Part shown: positions 23,903 through 34,631 of the stretch, piece by piece
How positions within the stretch are numbered: the first letter of the stretch is position 1
How the letters are laid out: each line of letters begins with the position of its first letter
Assembly (NCBI GenBank): GCA_027576995.1
Contig: JANBQC010000170.1
Span: 1-48,158 of the forward strand
Reading direction: 5' to 3'
Length of the DNA stretch: 48,158 nt
Source: Dimargaris cristalligena
Lineage: Eukaryota > Kickxellomycota > Dimargaritomycetes > Dimargaritales > Dimargaritaceae
Notes under the pieces: generated by a model
Database searches by the model: none
What the model was told of the DNA's origin: nothing
The model's input: the letters and a program-made list of their open reading frames with translations, nothing else
Translations under genes and position numbers: made by a program

Positions 23903-25838
23903 CTACTCAAATCTTACATCCGATGCCTGAATTAATTCTTCGGAATTGAATTCCGGTGCGAATGCCAAAAGGGCCATTTGGTTTTCATCGATGAGGCTTA
24001 TGTGGGGCATATCAGGTAAATCATTAAGGTCACTGAAATCGGTTGGCGAATAATGGACCTGCGCCTCTCCCTCCATTATCGGACGTCCAACTGTTCCTCC
24101 GTCGCCAAAACCGGGGCCTGCCGCTTGATTACTCTCCCATGATCGGGAAAGTCTCCAATACGAGTCTAAAAACGCCGCTCCCTTAGGTAATGTAGCCATC
24201 TTCATGAGTTGTACTAATTCCCATTTGGCCTTCTTCATATCCTTTGTTGCAATGTTTGAGCTGGGATCGGTATACATCGCAGTGAAGTGGGCTAGAGGTT
24301 CGGTTTGTTGAGCGACGGCCGCTAAAATAATAGCGAATCGGTTAAACTCGTGGTACTTTTTAAGGGCTATTTGTTCGGCTATGGTCACAGCTTTCACGAT
24401 GGCCTCATTTAAAACTGTATCGTCGACCATATTCTGAGCCATTATGCTATCCTGCGGTTTGGATTCGTACTCAGCATTGACCCTGGCCACGCTCTCAGCT
24501 ACATATTTGTTGTTAAGCCACTGTTTCAAGCCGACCATAAAATCAACTGGATCTATAAGTCAATTGGTGGTGGACAGGCGTGTCATGATTACCGTTATGA
24601 TACTCTCATAAAGATCGCTAAACCACGCCGATACTTCGATTGCATGCTCAACCGATTCAGGCAAAGATCTGTAGGGGCTTCCATGGATTGCCCATCTGGA
24701 TCTAGGGAAAATTGGCCGAGTAATCCTTCCCAGTCTTTTCCATTGCGCCGGGGTCCAACCTCCACTATAAGACAGAGTCTTTAACAACGGATTCCCTAAA
24801 ATACTCAACACCTCCGTCAACTCCTCACCATTCCGCTGCAAGTCCACCAGGTCTAATAGGGGAAGCCGGGCTACAAAAACTGATTGGGGAAGTAAATGGG
24901 GATTGGTATACCGCCAAGTAACAGCGGTGGACTGGAAAAGGGGGTCGGCTTGGTTAGCCAAAAGGTATTGGTAGAAGTTGGACAACACATTTCGGCCAGT
25001 GTGCGGGTTAGGATCACTTCTGTCACCTTCGATTCTTCCAGCTGCAGAACTCAAGGTACGGCTGGCATCGATGAACAATTTAACCGCTCGGGGCTGGTTA
25101 ACAAGCTGAATCCAATGTTGAAATGCTCTATGGACTTTCTGCTGGGAAATTTGCCCCGCCTCGTTCAATTCAAGATACGTTTTCAGAAACCTATATGGCC
25201 TCTATACGGCCCCATAATTATAGAAAAAGCAGGAGGGGAGTGATGGACGGAGATAGTTCGAAAGCGGGTTAGGAGTGAGAGTCAGTAAATAGAATCGTCA
25301 CTAGCCCAAAGGACATGTGCACCTCTATACCGAGGATAGATCCCCGGAATAGCGTGGGGAAAAGAAGATGCGGCGAGACCGTATTCCAACAAGTAGGCTG
25401 GGTTGCCAACAACCAGGGAGGTGCTGTGGCCCCCTTCAGCCTCACTTACACATGGAGCCACCAACATGGTAAGCTAACATCGAGACACTGATGCTGTTTA
25501 TCCTTCCCATCGAACAATATTATCCCAACAATACTTACCTGCACCAAATCGGAAAGTAATTTGGCAACCAGAGCATGATTTCCACGAGATGTATAGGATA
25601 GGTGGTGGCGCGAAAGAGGTGAAAGGTATCCAAAGACTGCCTCCTTTTGTTCGAAGGGCAATTTGGCCCAGTTGTCTAGTTTTTCATCAGTAGGGTTAGG
25701 TTGCGCTCCAAAGTCGTCGTGACTGGGGAAGCCCATGGATAGACCAGGTGCTGTGGTGACCTTGGTGATGAGCAGACTGAGAGCTAGACTCGTAAATATA
25801 GTCCGCCCTATGTTACGGTTCACTCGTTGGCTCGTCAT
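23903..25838 (-). CDS. Predicted secreted F-box-like protein
   Basis: Proposed exons on the minus strand: 25838-25539, 25473-25331, 25190-24593 and 24520-23903, giving 552 residues. The first begins with a signal peptide (basic start, then IFTSLALSLLI, then TKVTTAP). Residues about 53-100 resemble an F-box: WAKLPFEQKEAVFGYLSPLS, then RHHLSYTSRGNHAL. The rest is helical and unrecognised. The exon 1 donor (GTAAGT) is firm. Exon 2 limits are less certain; its donor GTATAG was chosen because it alone fits the phase. A TGA at 24562-24560 sits in frame with both flanking coding blocks, but a 72-nt, phase-0 GT..AG intron (24592-24521) removes it cleanly. A signal peptide on an F-box-like protein is unusual, because F-box proteins normally act in cytosolic or nuclear SCF ligases. 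It might be a secreted effector; this is inference. Confidence 0.6.
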
Positions 25839-26639
25839 AGTAGGGGGTTACTCGAAAGACTTGTGGGGGGATATGGAGTTGTTGAGCCGAGTGATAGAAA
25901 TTTACCACCGGTACGTACAATGAATGGGCAGCTGAACTAATATAAATGTATAGACGTAGATAAGCAAAATGCGCGAGGGTAAGAGAGGTGCAACACCAAA
26001 TAATATCCGCAAGGTTTTAGGTCTATGCGAATGAACAAAAAACCTTCAAGCAGGGAAAGCATCTCGTATTTATGTTTTTATAAAGCACTGTAGGGCCAGT
26101 TAGAGGGATCGAACAAGCTGGCTGATATACGGGTTGTATTCAGAGTGAACCTCAGAGGATTACAGCCATTCCTTTTATTTGTTTTATTAATTTTTGCACC
26201 TAACTCTAAGCGCTAGGTACTGTGGCAGTGCCTGTTTTGATGTTGAAAGCCAATATTAAATATTTTTAGTGAATATATAACAATAGAAATGCATCCAGTA
26301 TAGGAATGAGGGTAACTCGAGAGTACCATGAGCCATGCACCTATACAATGTTGAGCTGGACAATGGAAAGGCAGAGGCTCTACCAATACCATTTGTTTTA
26401 GATGTAACATGATTTGGCTTTTTCCGCTGCTTATGTAGTACACCTTTGAATATTTGAAGGTCTGATACCATCTAATTGGCATTAGAAACCTTTTATGATT
26501 TTAAAAGGCCACCTGAAGGAAAACAGTGTCAGTGTAATAGTCCATAGGCCAGGTGGATTTGGGCTCATCTACAGTTATAAAAACCAGCAGCTCCCACTCC
26601 CTTCTCTGGAACAAGGAGGTTCACATCTCCAGTAGTTCC

Positions 26640-26690
26640 ATATGGGAGAAGTTCAGCCTGACTATATAGGGTAAAATCCATTTGAGCAGG
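26640..26690 (+). mobile_element. MITE-like element, left-end fragment
   Basis: ATATGGGAGAAGTTCAGCCT followed by GACTATATAGGGTAAAATCC matches the left third of the family. It breaks off just before the LTR at about 26722, so it may have been truncated by later rearrangement. Confidence 0.55.
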
Positions 26691-26721
26691 CTGGCTTATT
26701 TAAGTTACACATTCATTATTG

Positions 26722-27296
26722 GCCCTCCTAATCTGACCTAAATCTGGACTTAATGATCATCTACTCTTATTAGGCCTTATAGCACCATATTAACCCTCCC
26801 AGTCACCCCTGGTACTATGGGATTATTATTTATTATATAACCCTTCTCCTTCCAGCCCCAATGCTTCACACAAAACACTTAACCTACTGATCCAAAGATT
26901 CTTCTGGTTCCCATGAGAGTCTTCCCAATATAAAGCCCACCTGGTCAGTCTATTTATCTATACCATAGTTTAGTAGAATCTCCCCTTAGGACCTCCCTTT
27001 GGAGCTGTCCCCACATATATAACTAGACCCCATCATGGACCGGTTCAATTCCTTAGCTTATTCATATTCCCCAGTTTACCTCAATAAACTCTATATATGC
27101 TCACCCCCTCATACTAACTAGTAAGTGTGTCTACTGCACATCCCTTGCATAATCCCATCACCTAAGCCTTTATTGGTTAGTACTGTGCCCCCATCCTAAT
27201 GCTAGTAGCCCACTTGGCCGAGTCTAAGCCCCACCTACTGTTAGAAGCCTATCCTCAGGACTCTTGATGGACTAAGAGTGGTTAACTTGGGCAACA
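26722..27296 (+). mobile_element. LTR (copy A), probably solo
   Basis: About 575 bp align with the reverse complement of 43886-44468, and the last part with 47913-48158 (reverse) and 394-461. The internal layout fits a retroviral-type LTR: a U3-like segment, a TATA motif (CACATATATAAC near 27015), then an AATAAA signal at 27083-27088 followed by GT-rich sequence, and an end at GCAACA. No second copy in the same orientation lies nearby, so this one is probably solo. Only two CpG dinucleotides occur in the whole segment. The 5' boundary is approximate. Confidence 0.65.
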
Positions 27297-28227
27297 TTCA
27301 TAACTAATATATTTTATTTACTTAGTAGTAATCATCATAGAATAGGGCTTGTTAAATTTATACTGATGATATACTATTGATTTACTGCCAGTTAACTCTG
27401 GGCCCCAAGCTATTGAATGGGGTAATAGGATTGCAGAGGATTATCCTCTTTCAAACATAGTCTAAAGGTAATGGGGCCAACAATTGACTAGTAAATAATG
27501 ATATATTCACTGAGCTGAAAGAAGTGGTTCTGGAGGCAGGTATGTTCTATTAAATGAAATTACTTACTGTTTATAAATGTTAAATACCAACAGTGACTGC
27601 TAAAAATAAATTATAATGGGCAAGTAGGGAAAATAGAGAACTGCCAGAAGAGCATGCAACAGCATCATTTCAACCCCCAAAAATACACATTTCTATTATG
27701 CTAGGCTGCAATTGGGCACCTACATTATTGCATTTAGTACTAAGCTGGAAGTGCAAAGGTGGCAGTCAACTGTCCTGTCCTTTAAATAACTGCTGGAAAG
27801 GAAAGTTTCCAACTTTTACTCGCATACATAACTAAAGGGATATGTGGTTTTGAGGGCGGGCATCCCTTCAAACACAGGCCTATTCCCACTCATTGATGGC
27901 CTCGACTTTAAGCCAGCCAGAATACGCAGCCCTGTATTGCCAATTGACACTACAAATGCACTACGGGGATGCATAAGTTCAGGTATTTCGACCATCATTA
28001 TAAACTCTGTAGGTAATTTACGATTTGTAAATTTAGTTAAAGCGGGCTTAAAAACTATTTAGCGTTTTTAATTTCTTGCCAAGTTACTTCGGGCACAACT
28101 TCCTCTAGCCTAATATACATATGTTAATAATATGTTGGTACTATAGAAATGAGGGAGGGGGTCAAATGGGCTGGTCCATCGTTAATCTAGATTAATTGTT
28201 GAGCAGAATCATGATTAATTGATCAAT

Positions 28228-28737
28228 ATGGAAGTTAATCGGCCAGGCGATTTCGCCGGCTCATTTCTTGAACAGAGGGGACGTAGTATGGAGCTACATC
28301 GAAGGCAAACGGGTGACCCGATTAGTGCATTATGAAGACAGGAGAAGGGGGGAAGGGAATAGAGCGAGCAATCTGTCCATAAGGTATAGCCAGAAGAACC
28401 CCACGAGAGAAACCAATAGATACGAAGTCGATTGATCTCTTTGAGAAGCAGCAGCTCAATTTGTATTACAATGGCGTGGCCCCGGACTCGAATGCCAATC
28501 CCGTATTATGCTACGCTAAAAGCAAAGCTTACTCGACGGATAAACTTATAGGTGATTTGCATCGACGGTCTGTGGGGGCTGGGACGTGCCTGCCATGTGT
28601 ACAGCTACTCGAGCAGAAGCCAAAAGACGGGTGAGAAGCAGTGTATTTTATGACCACCCCCCCTCCCAGTTGGCTCTAGGATGTCGGGAGCTACCCACAG
28701 AGATTGGCGTGATAGCAATCCCTTTGTTTTATTTTAA
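28228..28737 (+). CDS. Small orphan protein, hypothetical
   Basis: Three proposed exons, 28228-28312, 28390-28630 and 28701-28737, give 120 residues. The donors are GTGACC and GTGAGA, the acceptors GGTATAG and CCCACAG, and phases 1 and 2 match on both sides. The middle exon is the strongest part: 79 codons with balanced composition (LFEKQQLNLYYNGVAPDSNA). It contains a single cysteine (LCYAK) and a CLPC pair (GAGTCLPCVQ). If intron 2 is not removed, the frame ends directly with TGA after PKDG, giving a 109-residue version. There is no signal peptide or transmembrane segment, and I recognise no family. The CxxC could be redox or metal-binding, but nothing else supports this. Confidence 0.4.
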
Positions 28738-29066
28738 AAAGCCGGAGTGGCGGAGAGACACGGGGATGTTAGTATATATTATGATGGTTGTTCACCCCCA
28801 ATACATTGGGAGAAATCCCTTGAGACTGTAAGTATGGTGCTCTGAGACCCGACGAGTTTAACGGTGCTAAATAATAATAGGGGGCCTACTTAGCTCAGCC
28901 TACCACCCGATTGCCAGACATCTATTTTTAAACACCCTCAGACCGCGCCTCGCTCCTAATCACTATCCCACACAGCATTTATAGTCTACTTTATCTGCAC
29001 ACCCATTATCACCCATTGCCACTGGCCTACATTGAGAAGTTTATATATTTGTCTACCCTACGTTTT

Positions 29067-29210
29067 ATATGGGTGGAATTCGGCCCAGCTGTATAAGGTC
29101 TTAAATGAAATGTGTACGGGAAAATAAACGGGATGTTTATTTTCAACCTGTAGTAATTGCCTCATCCAACGGATTTTTCGTTATACGGCCTGGTTGAACT
29201 CCTCCCATAT
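29067..29210 (-). mobile_element. MITE-like element, inverted copy
   Basis: Read on the minus strand it begins ATATGGGAGGAGTTCAACCA followed by GGCCGTATAACG and ends CTTATACAGCTGGGCCGAAT then TCCACCCATAT. The core block AAAAATCCGTTGGATGAGG is kept. Terminal repeats are well preserved, so this may be one of the younger copies. Confidence 0.75.
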
Positions 29211-29352
29211 AGAAAAAGTTCCACCATGCTATATATACCGGAAAAAATCCATTGGGTGAAGGAAACACTTCATTTTGAAGTTGAGTATTCCGCCTGTTTT
29301 CCTATACATACGCCATTTAAACCCCAATACAGCTAAGCCAAATTTCATATTA
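29207..29352 (+). mobile_element. MITE-like element adjoining the inverted copy
   Basis: Starts at the shared ATAT where the inverted copy ends, then AGAAAAAGTTCCACCATGCT, the core AAAAAATCCATTGGGTGAAG, GAGTATTCCGCCTG, CCTATACATA, CATTTAAA and right end CAATACAGCTAAGCCAAATT then TCATAT. The two copies therefore sit head to head with a common 4-bp junction. Confidence 0.65.
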
Positions 29353-30062
29353 TGAAAGCCGCGGATTTATCAATGCTACCGACTGGGAGGGTGCCAATAG
29401 ATCTTTCAGATTAATTTGGGCCGGCGGGTGATTAAGTGGCCAAATGTCCCATCAATTCACGAGAACAGGTAGGCGGAAACCCTCGAAACGGGAATATAGT
29501 CGAATCAGTCCTCCATCCCAGAAGTGACAGTTTTTCTGATTATTTATTAATCTATTAATCCGCAATGGCGGATCGTTAAGGATGACTCATTAAATCAGAT
29601 TAATCATAAATTCCTAAGTCTAGAAGAACTATACCCAGTTTTTTTAAAATAATAATAATAAAATAATAGCCTTGGCGGGTATAGTGTCCGTCCGTCTGGT
29701 AATTTAAAAGAGCAATAATGAAGTACGAATATGCATTTCCTGGAATGGTGGCATGACTAAAATACAAATGCTGAGAGGTAAGAATAAAGGAAACGGATAA
29801 ACGATTTTTTTTAAATAAAAAAAACCTAAGAGAACGAGTGATTCATGCATAGGATAAAACATAGTGGAAAGCAAGCAGTCTAGCTACTAGGCGTACTTTT
29901 CAGTTTGCGAATGTATTAAATAAACGTTGGTCGGTGGATGGAAAGTATGGATGGCACTGGTCAAGAAGATAAACCCAACTTTCCCATTCCACCTTCCAAC
30001 CAGCTCAGGGGTCCCCCCCTCCTAGTAATACTCTGACACCAGACCCATTATATTTCCACACA

Positions 30063-33000
30063 CTAGATGCGGCGGGAGACCCCAAAGATATCGCTTTGCG
30101 TTACAGAGTGTCGAGGCGAAAAAGTCGGAGACCGCTGACTGGCCGATACGGCAGGTTCCGTGGCTTCCCGGTGATGCCGGAAGAAGCCCGAAAAAGTACC
30201 GGATTTACTTAAAGGTCTGGGGGATTTTAAGCCGAAAAATAGGGATGGGGAAATACTGCGATTCCCCGGTCCTTCGCGGTCGCCGGTGTCATCAGCGAAT
30301 GAATTCGTGGCCATGGTGGAGAGTTTGGGGGATGATGCGGCGGGGGTAGGCAAAGTCCTCGAGTGGACCTGCGTCTGTGATTGAGACTCCGAACCACTAC
30401 TGCTACCATGGCGGGTACTGTCGACAGTGGTAGTAATGGGAAAAGACTTGGCAATCGGCCCGAAATCGGCGGCGTCCAGGTCAGGGAACCGGTTTTCGAT
30501 ATGACCTCGAAGGTGTCGGTTGAATTTGTGGTGATTATCGATCATGATCATGTGGCCCGATCCCTCCATCAACACAAAGGGGCTATTCAGGAGGAGGGAT
30601 AGGGTGCGGCCACAGGCCATTCGAATGACTTTGTCTTTGGAACCGTGCATGACCAGGGTCCGGGCCCGCGTTTTGCCGAGCTTATGCATCTGCCAAAGGT
30701 TGAGATTATGCCACCAGGTCGCCTGCATTTGTTTCATATCGGCTTCTTGGCGGAGTTTGCTTTCGCCGGGTTCGTGCTTGAAGGCATTGAATGCCTAGGG
30801 ATTGCGAAAAAATAAATAAGTATTAAGTATCGTTAATATGTAGTAATAAAATGGGATGGGCGGTCAGTAAATTCGCCCCGATAATACGAGAGCGAGATAC
30901 AATAGGTTAATATGAGCTAGAGGATCGGCGAATCCATCCACGGGATGCCCCGGGTCTATATCCAAGAACTTACCGTCATGAGCATTTCCCGGTTGGTATG
31001 AGTGGAATCCTCGGTATAGGGACTATTGAGCCACTTCTTGGAGAAGCACAGTTTCAAAAGGTGTTCAGTAATTTGATCGCGCGAACTAGTAAAACTCTGT
31101 AGAAAATACCGCAAATCGCCGATGGTGGGCATAGCGAATACAGCCGAGTGGTAGGTGCTAATTAGTGTGGCCGATTCAAACCGGTCTCCGTCCAGCAAGA
31201 GTACCTTCTGGGTGATCATGCCACCTGTTGAAGTAAGCCAGTGGGCATGGAATATAAAATAAATATTAACCAGATGTGTGAGCTAATATGCCAAGTAATG
31301 CTATCCGCGTTGGTAGCCCCAGAAAAATCGATTAAGATTCAACCAATTAAACGGCTACCCAATGAACCAGTTGATAATAATTTGGCGTTGACAGTATACA
31401 TGTTTTTTTAAAAAAAAACACCCCTACCTAATGATACCCCCGCGATATGGATGTCTTTTTTCCAGCCGAGATGATCTAGCAAGTCCACTGTATCCTTGGC
31501 GAACATGGAAATGCTGTTATTAGGTGTTGGTAAGAGTAATCAATAGTAATACTGGTCTGTTAGTACATATTTTTCCGAGGACGTCATATACATTAACGGA
31601 TCCATATAAAGAAGGTAGACCATAAGAATGCTGACAAAGCCTTGCCAGGCGGCATAGTATAATATTTGCCCACCTAAGTTGAACCTACCTAAAGTTGCCC
31701 CCCGTGATCTCGCTTTTACCGATGCCCCGGTTATCGAAAACACAGACTTGATAATCCTCCAGGTGACCAAAATATTCCGTCTGGGCGGTGGTGGTGATGA
31801 GACGAATTAAGGAAATTGGTGTCCAGTACAAATCCAACGTGGGTTGATCCGGGCGATAACAGAGGGGGTTTTTTTTTTTGACAATAAATAAACATCCATG
31901 GTCGACAAATTTGGATAGGGTTAGTATCTATGTGATGCGATTCGAGAAGCGCGTGATTCATAGGAACTCATCAACCGGGCGAATAGAATTCGCACACGCC
32001 CTTTCCTCCCTCGTGGTGGGGATAAACAAAGTAAGAAAGAACGAAGGTAAGGAGCAGACCAAAGCCAGCTCAGTGAACAGGACATTATCCTGCCGGAAGG
32101 GCCACCGAATGGAGTAGGGCTATGCACCCCCATGAGGTAAGCCACCACAGTGGGTTCAACGAATGGGGGAGGGGTACCTGCCCCTGACTAGTTTCGGGAA
32201 TAAGGAATCTGCATAACGACTGCCATACGCCCAGCCAGCTCTGCTACGAAGAAAGGGAGAGAGAGAATGTTTAGCTTGACTCACCTGTAATTTCCAAAAG
32301 GCCGACGTAGAATTGAGCCCTAAGAATATGGCAATACAGTAAAATAGGCCCGTGAAATAGTGCAATTACAATTGTCGAGTTAATAATACGTGGCTTAGAG
32401 CCCGGCTAAGGAATGGATAACTAATAATGACAATAATAGCCAGACCCCGCCACCGCGAAAGAATTCTTGACATGAGGGTATTGTTCACCAGCCGAAACAG
32501 GATGCTTTCTAGAATGTGCCAAGAATTACATTGCGCCACATAGTTACGGGCATTTTCTTCACAAAACTGGCGGATGACACACCCATACAGTGGCCACGCT
32601 GACCGGGGAGGACACTTACCCATAATCAGGATAATTTTACGAGGCCCGGTGCCGTGCAGTTCATAGTAGAGCCGGGCCGGCCGCTTGCGTTTAGGGTTTC
32701 CCGGGAAGAACCCCTGTTCGTGTAGGGTGGTGCTTACTTGCGAGTCAAAGAGCCGCTCGAGGGCCTCCATAGACGACCGCAATTGGGGGTGCTCCTCCTC
32801 CGATGCGGCATTGCCGTCGGGACTGGAGGGTGGGGAATCGTCGGAATCGGTGGTGGGAGACTCACTCGAGCGGGGCTGAATTAGGACTGGTGCTGGTTCG
32901 GAGGTAGCGGGTTGACTGTCTAGGGCCATCGACATGTGCCCCTTGCGACCGAATGACTGCGGTGGGGTAGTAGGGGGAGTGTCGGTTTGCGCACGATAGT

Positions 33001-33223
33001 TCTGGGGTGCAGGGGCCGGGTTCGCCAGGGAAACGGTTTGGGTGACGGCAGCGGTGGTCACCGACCGGGCGGTTGGTGGGGGCCCCCCCTCAAAGGTAAG
33101 GTTAGGGTTGGGGTTGGTGCCCCGTGGGGGGGAAGAACCGGCAAAGCTGGGAACCGTTGCTACCGTAAGCTGGGTCGTTCGCTTCCGAGTCAGGAACGGG
33201 GGTTTCATAAAGGCGAACACCAT
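30063..33223 (-). CDS. Alpha/beta-hydrolase-fold protein
   Basis: Six exons on the minus strand: 33223-32620, 32319-32285, 31780-31689, 31513-31428, 31224-30974 and 30794-30063. They give 599 residues; phases 1,0,2,1,0 all close. The first 165 residues and last 120 are Ser/Thr/Pro-rich and probably disordered, unusual for this fold. The core begins near 180 (LYYELHGTGPRKIILIMG). It continues through the strand and turn VCVFDNRGIGKSE, the nucleophile elbow AGVSLGG (Ser271), the acid in VMHGSKDKV (Asp410) and the histidine in EGSGHMIMIDNH (His437), a complete Ser-Asp-His triad. The substrate cannot be told; esterase or lipase-like activity is typical of the family. The start at 33223 lies just below an (AT)n tract. 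An upstream ATG would add a low-complexity tyrosine/isoleucine run and is less likely. Confidence 0.88.
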
Positions 33224-33263
33224 GGCGGGCGGGTGGGTGGTAGTGGGTTTGGAATAGATATAA

Positions 33264-33265
<2 letters not shown>

Positions 33266-33293
<28 letters not shown>
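33266..33293. repeat. (AT)n microsatellite in hydrolase 5' region
   Basis: About 14 AT units, ending roughly 43 bp upstream of the hydrolase ATG, in its probable 5' leader or core promoter. Another AT tract lies at 33518-33537. Confidence 0.9.
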
Positions 33294-33294
<1 letters not shown>

Positions 33295-33517
33295 ACGAGA
33301 CAGCTCCGTCGCTAGTGGAATGGTCGGCTGGTGAGGAGGTGGGGCCTGCGGAGTCTATAGAAGGAAAAGTAGTGACGAAAAGGGACAGCCGAGCCAATGG
33401 GGTAGTGGTGAACTAGGGAAGAGCGCATTCAAGCAATCGGGGGCCATGCACTTAAAATGTAAAGGTTCGGTAGTAGGGGAAGGCAAACGAAACGACAGCC
33501 GGCTCTTGCCAAAGAGA

Positions 33518-33537
33518 ATAATATATATATATATATA
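33518..33537. repeat. (AT)n microsatellite
   Basis: About 10 alternating AT units, some 300 bp upstream of the hydrolase start. Confidence 0.85.
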
Positions 33538-34061
33538 GTGAGAGTAGTGGGTTAAGCAAGGGGCAGGTAAAAAGAAGCTTAGGCCTTTTGGTTAAGGAGG
33601 CGCGGGGGAATAGTATTCTATATATATGCTGAGGACTACTGACTGGGTCAGGGTTGGAGCTGTGCGTGTATGCAGCGGTGAGGCTAATCTTTGGATTATT
33701 TGGTCGCCCAATATGAATAAAAAACATCCTTCCACACATATGCGGACCGGCCATTGCACAATAGCCCTCTCCTTTCTTTTCCTTCCCCTACGCGCGTATA
33801 AATCTGTTGTACAACTATACAAATATATACCCTTATTTATACACACGTTCCTCGCCTCTTTCCGCTATTATGGAACACAGGTGGTGGTGGTGTATGTTTC
33901 CAAGGCAACAGTGATCCTCTCTCCTTTACTCGGCTAGCCAGTATGCTCACGTAATCAGTTGTTCCCCCTCCCATCATTTGCGGAACTCGTTATCACCATA
34001 CTGCGTGGACTTCACTACAGGTATATAGCATCTCTATTCGCTTGAATGTAGGCGTAGAAGT

Positions 34062-34088
34062 GAGAAAGAAAGAGAGAGAGAGAGAGAA
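34062..34088. repeat. (GA)n microsatellite
   Basis: A purine tract reading AGAAAGAAAGAGAGAGAGAG and onwards, in the presumed intron or leader upstream of the candidate exon at 34420. Confidence 0.85.
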
Positions 34089-34419
34089 TCAACCTCTCTC
34101 CCCGCTGCGGTGTTCTTTGGGGAATCCTACACCGGTCTGATCACGTGCGTAGGCCCGGCTTTCACCACTGGCAGAAAAGGGGAGGAGGCCTATTTCAATC
34201 CATAATGCGTATGACACCTCCCCCCCTTCCTATCCTTAGTACACGGCAACATAATTACTAATAACTTAACTGGTGGCGGGTGGCTAAATATAATCCCCGC
34301 AAAGAAGACCTACGGTTAATCTATTTCCCTCCATCCCCACTCATCTCATTGTATATATTTTTGGGGGATTTACCCCGGCCCTAACAAAACTAACGCGGTC
34401 TGCTGCCTGTCTGTTCCAG

Positions 34420-34631
34420 TCAATGGACCCCCCGAGATCAACCCCCCACGGCCACACGGAAAAATTGAACGTATCACCACCACCTTCTTCAATGATATAA
34501 ACCTTGGCTGCTTGATTTCTTGGTCGAGGGACGGGAAAGGCCAAACGGCGTACTCGTGCTGGTACGGGCCATCGGTACCCACTGCTAGTCTTCATGTTTC
34601 GGTGGTCAACTTTTGGAATCCAATCCCTTGA
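34420..34631 (+). CDS. Candidate terminal exon of an unknown gene
   Basis: A 70-codon frame opens directly after a good acceptor (branch-like CTAAC, then TGCTGCCTGTCTGTTCCAG) and ends at TGA. Its protein is well balanced: VNGPPEINPPRPHGKIERIT, then TTFFNDINLGCLISWSRDGK, then two aromatic-rich segments (AYSCWYG, VVNFWNPIP). The two cysteines suggest an extracellular domain, but the family is not recognised. The upstream exon must end in phase 1. A stretch ending GACTTCACTACAG before GTATAT near 34021 would fit but is unproven. The opposite strand also has a 104-codon frame here, arginine-rich and less convincing. Confidence 0.35.

Larger units (their letters stand above)
25839..28227. other. 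Repeat-rich spacer
   Basis: Contains a half MITE (26640-26690), a complete LTR (26722-27296) and AT-rich sequence. Overlapping minus-strand frames at 26213-26482 have no support. At 27844-28062 (plus, 72 codons) and 27816-27998 (minus, 60 codons) two open frames overlap. The plus one reads protein-like (GLFPLIDGLDFKPARIRSP) and runs into a GTAATT donor-like site, so it may be an exon, but I cannot place it in a gene. Confidence 0.4.
28738..30062. other. Spacer with two adjacent MITEs
   Basis: AT-rich 1.3 kb between the orphan gene and the 3' end of the hydrolase gene. It holds two MITEs back to back (29067-29352) and otherwise poly-A/T tracts. AATAAA-like signals in minus orientation near the hydrolase end would serve its polyadenylation. 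No gene seen. Confidence 0.5.
33224..34419. other. Promoter side of hydrolase gene; repeats
   Basis: Includes two (AT)n tracts and a (GA)n tract. A TATAAATC motif near 33797 points right and is followed by a pyrimidine-rich stretch and an ATG at 33870, possibly the promoter of the candidate gene ending at 34631. I could not build a convincing first exon. Overlapping frames on both strands at 33452-33937 have no support. Confidence 0.4.

Noticed and set aside
24560..24562. Stop-codon readthrough or a pseudogene in the F-box-like gene
   Set aside because: A phase-0, 72-nt GT..AG intron removes the TGA without frame change, a simpler explanation.
32366..33397. Upstream ATG (33397) for the hydrolase
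   Set aside because: It would translate the (AT)n tract into a Tyr/Ile run before the sensible start at 33223.
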